This document shows, in pieces, positions 14,639 to 16,882 of a stretch of 16,882 bases of DNA. Position numbers and translations under genes: made by a program. Below the pieces are notes generated by a model. It was not told where the DNA came from, did no database searches, and saw only the letters and a program-made list of their open reading frames with translations. Each line of letters begins with the position of its first letter. Within the stretch, counting starts at the first letter, position 1. Location of the stretch: assembly GCA_016781705.1 (NCBI GenBank), contig JADDPV010000062.1:1-16882 (forward strand), read 5' to 3'. The DNA comes from Rubrobacter sp. GTDB lineage: Bacteria; Actinomycetota; Rubrobacteria; Rubrobacterales; Rubrobacteraceae.

Positions 14639-15458
14639 GGCATAACTCCCTTCGTGTTCGTGGCCCCCACCGTGATGTCCAGGGTGCCTCCGCGTGGACC
14701 GCCGCCCGGAGGCCGAGCCTCGCGTAAAGCTCCCGGAACCTCGCGCCCCGGGCAGCCTCGGCGGCGCGGTGCTTGGCTTCCAGTTCCTCTTCCGTCAGGA
14801 ATCGGATGGAGTCGGGGGTCAGGGTGCGGGGTTTCGTCCCCGGCTCGTAATCGTGCCCCACGAGCTCGTACTCGCGGACCACGGGCATCCGGTCCACGAG
14901 GCCGGGGAGATCGGCGAGGTACTCGTCCATGAGGCCGGGCAACTCCTCAAGCTCCCGGAGGCGGACCTCCCCGTCCGCGAGCATCGCGCGCCGCGCCTCC
15001 AGGCTCTCGCGCTCGGCGGCGAGCGCGTCGAGCTTCTCGCGGAGCTTCACCATCGAGATGAGCCCCTCGCCCTTCGAGACCCAGCCCCGGAGGAACCTGA
15101 GAAGCTGCCCCTCGTGCGACTCGTCGCCCCAGTCGTCCAGCGCCCGGAGGCGGCAGCCGCGCCTGTCGAGTTCCTCGTCCAGGAGCAGCCGGTGCCCGGG
15201 GTCACGAGTTAGGCGGTCGGCGTCCTGGGCGACGACCAGGGAGACCCCGCCCTCCTCCACTAAATCGCGCACCCGGTCGAGGCCCGGCCTTTCGAGGTAC
15301 GCCCCAGAGTGGCCCTCGTCCCTCACGACCTCGACGACCTCGTGCCCGTTCCGCTGGCACCAGAGGCGCAGCGTCTCCTTCTGGTCGTCGAGCGAGAAGC
15401 CCTTAACCTGCTCCTCGCTCGAAACCCGACAGTAGGCGACGGCCCTCATAACGCCCAT
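14625..15458 (-). pseudogene. Serine recombinase with its middle domains deleted
   Basis: An uninterrupted 277-codon frame from ATG 15458 (GGGGAG 7 nt upstream). Residues 4-130 are a good resolvase catalytic domain: nucleophile Ser13 in 'AYCRVSSEEQ', Arg82 and Arg85 in 'DADRLTRDP', and 'GQLLRFLRGWVSK'. Large serine recombinases then continue with 'E+..I..RT+.G+', a recombinase domain and a zinc ribbon, for a total of about 450-550 residues. Here the sequence jumps after 'WVSKGEG' to the C-terminal coiled coil ('KLREKLDALAAERESLEARR' onwards). About 200 residues of DNA-binding sequence are therefore missing, apparently by an in-frame deletion. Strand exchange should be impossible, although a dimerising remnant could still be made. 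The stop lies inside gatD, and the start follows the preceding small gene's stop by one base. Confidence 0.75.
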
Positions 15459-15459
15459 T

Positions 15460-15899
15460 CTACTTCTCCCCGGCCTTCTTATCCGCCCTCGCCTGGGCCT
15501 TCCGTTCCTCCTTGGCAACCCGCGCACGGGCGCGCTAGCTTGCCACTCTGCTCGACGTACTCAAGCTGCTCAGGGGTCAACTCCCGCTCCCCGCGCACGT
15601 ACTCCCTGGCGTAAGTGTGGAGCCTCATATCGCGCCCCTGAGCGAATAGGCTGCTCGTGGTCCGGTCACACCCGCAGAGGCATGGTCGAACCGACTTCCC
15701 CTTCTTTGCGCCCTTCGGCTTGGCGACGGGACCGTCGGGGCCTTCGGACGGGCCGAGATCCTTCGCCTCTTGCAGGGAGAGCGTGCCCGCGAGGACCGCC
15801 TCGTGGCTCTCCTCGCTGATGGCGCCGCACCCCAGCGCGAGGGTTCGCCCCCAACTTCGTGTTGTGGTGCACCTTGCCCGTGTTCGCCTGCTCCGTCAC
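15460..15899 (-). pseudogene. Small Cys-rich mobile-element gene with two frameshifts
   Basis: Three frames join into one protein of about 146 residues. GTG 15899 gives 'TEQANTGKVHHNTKLGANPR'. Near 15833-15839 the frame changes and continues 'LGCGAISEESHEAVLAGTLS'. That frame later gives 'RPCLCGCDRTTSSLFAQGRD', whose close-set cysteines resemble the short zinc-knuckle proteins of actinobacterial phages and integrative elements. Then comes 'LTPEQLEYVEQSGKLA'. Near 15528-15533 a second shift restores 'RVAKEERKAQARADKKAGEK' and a TAG at 15460-15462. The lesions look like loss of one CG from a CGCGCG run and gain of one C, both slippage-type. The start overlaps the previous 27-codon gene by GTGA, and the recombinase ATG follows one base after the stop. 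Function is unknown. Confidence 0.6.
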
Positions 15900-15979
15900 T
15901 TGTCCTTCTCCCTTCTCGCCAGCATTCTGTATCTCGATATCGCCCGCGGTCCCCAGACGAAGTGGCTTCTCTCGCTCAC
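15896..15979 (-). CDS. 27-codon micro-gene with GTGA overlaps at both ends
   Basis: GTG at 15979-15977 overlaps the TGA of the upstream gene (15978-15976), and its own TGA (15898-15896) overlaps the GTG of the next one. The product reads 'SERSHFVWGPRAISRYRMLA' followed by 'RREKDK': strongly basic, with one Trp and one Tyr and no membrane segment. Matching 4-bp overlaps on both sides, in a row of same-strand genes, are the main evidence that it is coding. GAGGCAGAAGG lies just upstream of the start. The function is not known. It could act only to pass ribosomes along the operon. Confidence 0.45.
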   Translation of the reverse strand: MSERSHFVWGPRAISRYRMLARREKDK

Positions 15980-16320
15980 GCCTTCTGCCTCCAGTCGTTC
16001 TCGATTCGCTCCACCAGCGCGACGGTCGCGTGGGCGTAGCGGCTGTCCTCTCCTTGGGCTATAGCCTCCTTCAGGTCGGCGAGCACCAGCCCGACGAAGT
16101 GCTGGCGGACACCCGGCTCAAGCTCGAAGAGTTCGTCCACGAAGCCGACGAGGTACTCCTGCGCGTCGTCGCCCTCCTAGTCGGGTACGGCTTCGCTGAG
16201 CGTGAGCGCCAGGATATCGGCGGTCGGAAGCTCGAAGTCGCCCGCTATCAGCCGCCCATCCTTTCGAGCCCCGCGAGCACGCGCTCGGGTTCCAGACCCC
16301 AGCCGCCGGGGGCAACTGAC
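15976..16320 (-). pseudogene. Mobile-module gene with in-frame TAG and a frameshift
   Basis: The C-terminal part reads cleanly from 16176 to the TGA at 15976: 'EGDDAQEYLVGFVDELFELE', then 'VRQHFVGLVLADLKEAIAQG' and 'RYAHATVALVERIENDWRQK'. The same frame upstream gives 'GRLIAGDFELPTADILALTL', but the two are separated by TAG at 16177-16179. Further up, another frame ending at 16248 gives 'GWGLEPERVLAGLERMGG', which joins naturally to 'RLIAGDF' if an indel near 16250-16256 is assumed. The product is soluble, acidic and helical and matches no family I know. Its upstream end is lost near the IS630 fragment, so the 16320 boundary is approximate. It leads the chain of overlapping genes that ends in the recombinase. 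Confidence 0.5.
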
Positions 16321-16343
16321 GCCCGTCGGGCCGGGCCTGACCC

Positions 16344-16362
16344 CAGCCCAGAGGCTGGGCTG
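16344..16362. repeat. Short GC-rich hairpin
   Basis: CAGCCCA (16344-16350) and TGGGCTG (16356-16362) form a perfect 7-bp stem with a 5-nt loop. It lies between the broken 15976-16320 gene and the IS630 fragment. It could be an old terminator or element end, but no U-tract follows on either strand. Confidence 0.3.
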
Positions 16363-16422
16363 TTGCGGCACGGCGGTCCGTCGGCACTCCTGGGCCGGCG
16401 GGGCACCCTCCTTTTGACACAC

Positions 16423-16617
16423 TGGTACAGTGCCATAAGACCAAGGCGAGCGAAGGAAGCATTCTCGAAGATAAAGGGGATCGTGCGCAAGGTGGGGGCA
16501 CGCACACGCGAAGCTTTGGTCGAGGCGATGGCAGAGGCGCTCTTGGAGGTCACACCCGAAGACGCTATGGGTTGGTTTAGGCACTGCGAGTACAACGTCG
16601 AGGATCAACCTTTGTGA
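16423..16617 (+). mobile_element. IS630-family transposase, C-terminal fragment
   Basis: The plus-strand frame ending in TGA at 16615-16617 gives 'EAFSKIKGIVRKVGARTREA', then 'EALLEVTPEDAMGWFRHCEY' and 'NVEDQPL'. This matches the end of IS630-type DDE transposases, where '(N)PIE.AFSKIK..LRK.gaRT.eaL' leads into 'f.hcGY'. The upstream 'WYSAIRPRRAK' may be a degraded form of the usual 'YSPD.NPIE' block. Nothing of the first two catalytic Asp motifs is present, so perhaps 50-60 of about 350 residues remain. It runs opposite to the surrounding mobile-module genes. No terminal inverted repeat or TA duplication could be identified with confidence. Confidence 0.7.
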
Positions 16618-16858
16618 ACACCACTGTCAGATCGTCGGACGCCATCGGACGCTCCTCCGCGCCCCCGCCCTGGTGGCACCGTGTGGCACGGGGCGGTGGC
16701 TGGAGCCACAGGCCGGCATGGTAAGCAAGGGCGCCCCACAGGAGGAGCGCCACGACAGGAAGGAGCGGCACATGAGCGTAGTAGACCACGAGCAGCCAGA
16801 GCCAGGCCACAAGGGTCGCGCGGGGGGCGCACCGGCTGATGGATCTCCCCTCTCCCAC
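16577..16858 (-). CDS. Small membrane ORF ending inside the IS630 fragment
   Basis: From GTG 16858 a 93-residue frame encodes a hydrophobic helical hairpin, 'ATLVAWLWLLVVYYAHVPLL' followed by 'PVVALLLWGALAYHAGLWLQ', then a polar tail. Third-position G/C preference is clear across the hydrophobic part. The last 13 residues ('TKVDPRRCTRSA') are antisense of the transposase end, so the natural C-terminus appears to be lost where the IS entered. The frame is close to the right edge, and the true start may lie outside the window. No family was recognised. Confidence 0.35.
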   Translation of the reverse strand: MGEGRSISRCAPRATLVAWLWLLVVYYAHVPLLPVVALLLWGALAYHAGLWLQPPPRATRCHQGGGAEERPMASDDLTVVFTKVDPRRCTRSA

Positions 16859-16882
16859 CCGGGGGTGTGTCGGTCCACCACC

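Noticed and set aside
16414..16441. TTGACA-16-TAAGAC promoter-like pair
   Set aside because: Leads only into the truncated IS630 fragment with no start codon; spacing is one short and the -10 is poor, so it is probably coincidental.

Overview
The window is very GC-rich, with strong G/C third-position bias and long antisense shadow ORFs. The gene content suggests a high-GC actinobacterium: a PgsA1-like CDP-alcohol phosphotransferase, a DEDDh-GIY-YIG nuclease fusion and a GatD-type amidotransferase. The general style resembles Rubrobacter. That assignment is my inference from gene content, not a database result. No tRNA, rRNA, CRISPR array or intact mobile element was seen.

Left part (1-3709). 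The minus strand carries a PgsA1-like phosphotransferase, a small protein that faintly resembles the uracil-DNA glycosylase fold, and a frame-disrupted membrane-protein gene running off the left edge. Divergently, a plausible sigma-70 promoter (TTTACA-17-TATAGT) precedes a membrane-anchored LytM/M23-like protein that lacks the family's zinc ligands. An M50 site-2-type metalloprotease follows, and its promoter spacing suggests a leaderless transcript.

Central part (3710-10574, all minus strand). In transcription order this holds moeA, a hairpin at its stop codon, an unrecognised helix-hairpin-helix protein, a DnaQ-like exonuclease fused to a UvrC-like GIY-YIG half, an OmpR-type response regulator and its PAS-containing histidine kinase. 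The helix-hairpin-helix gene and the nuclease gene overlap by 11 bp, and the response regulator and kinase genes by 14 bp, so each pair looks translationally coupled. The nuclease pair could be a DNA-repair module.

Right-central part (10694-13804, plus strand). A short-chain dehydrogenase lacking the catalytic tyrosine is followed by an AraC-family regulator broken by one in-frame TGA, then by an intact group II PLP-dependent amino-acid decarboxylase. gatD faces the decarboxylase on the minus strand.

Right end (14625-16882). Immediately upstream of gatD, where I would expect its partner murT, lies a decayed mobile module read in the same direction. It contains a serine recombinase missing its middle, a small Cys-rich gene with two frameshifts, a 27-codon micro-gene joined to both neighbours by GTGA overlaps, a third gene with a stop and a frameshift, an IS630-family transposase C-terminal fragment on the opposite strand, and a small membrane ORF that ends inside that fragment. 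Clear frame lesions fall only in accessory genes, while the core genes are intact. This favours real decay over poor sequence, but slippage-type lesions still need checking.
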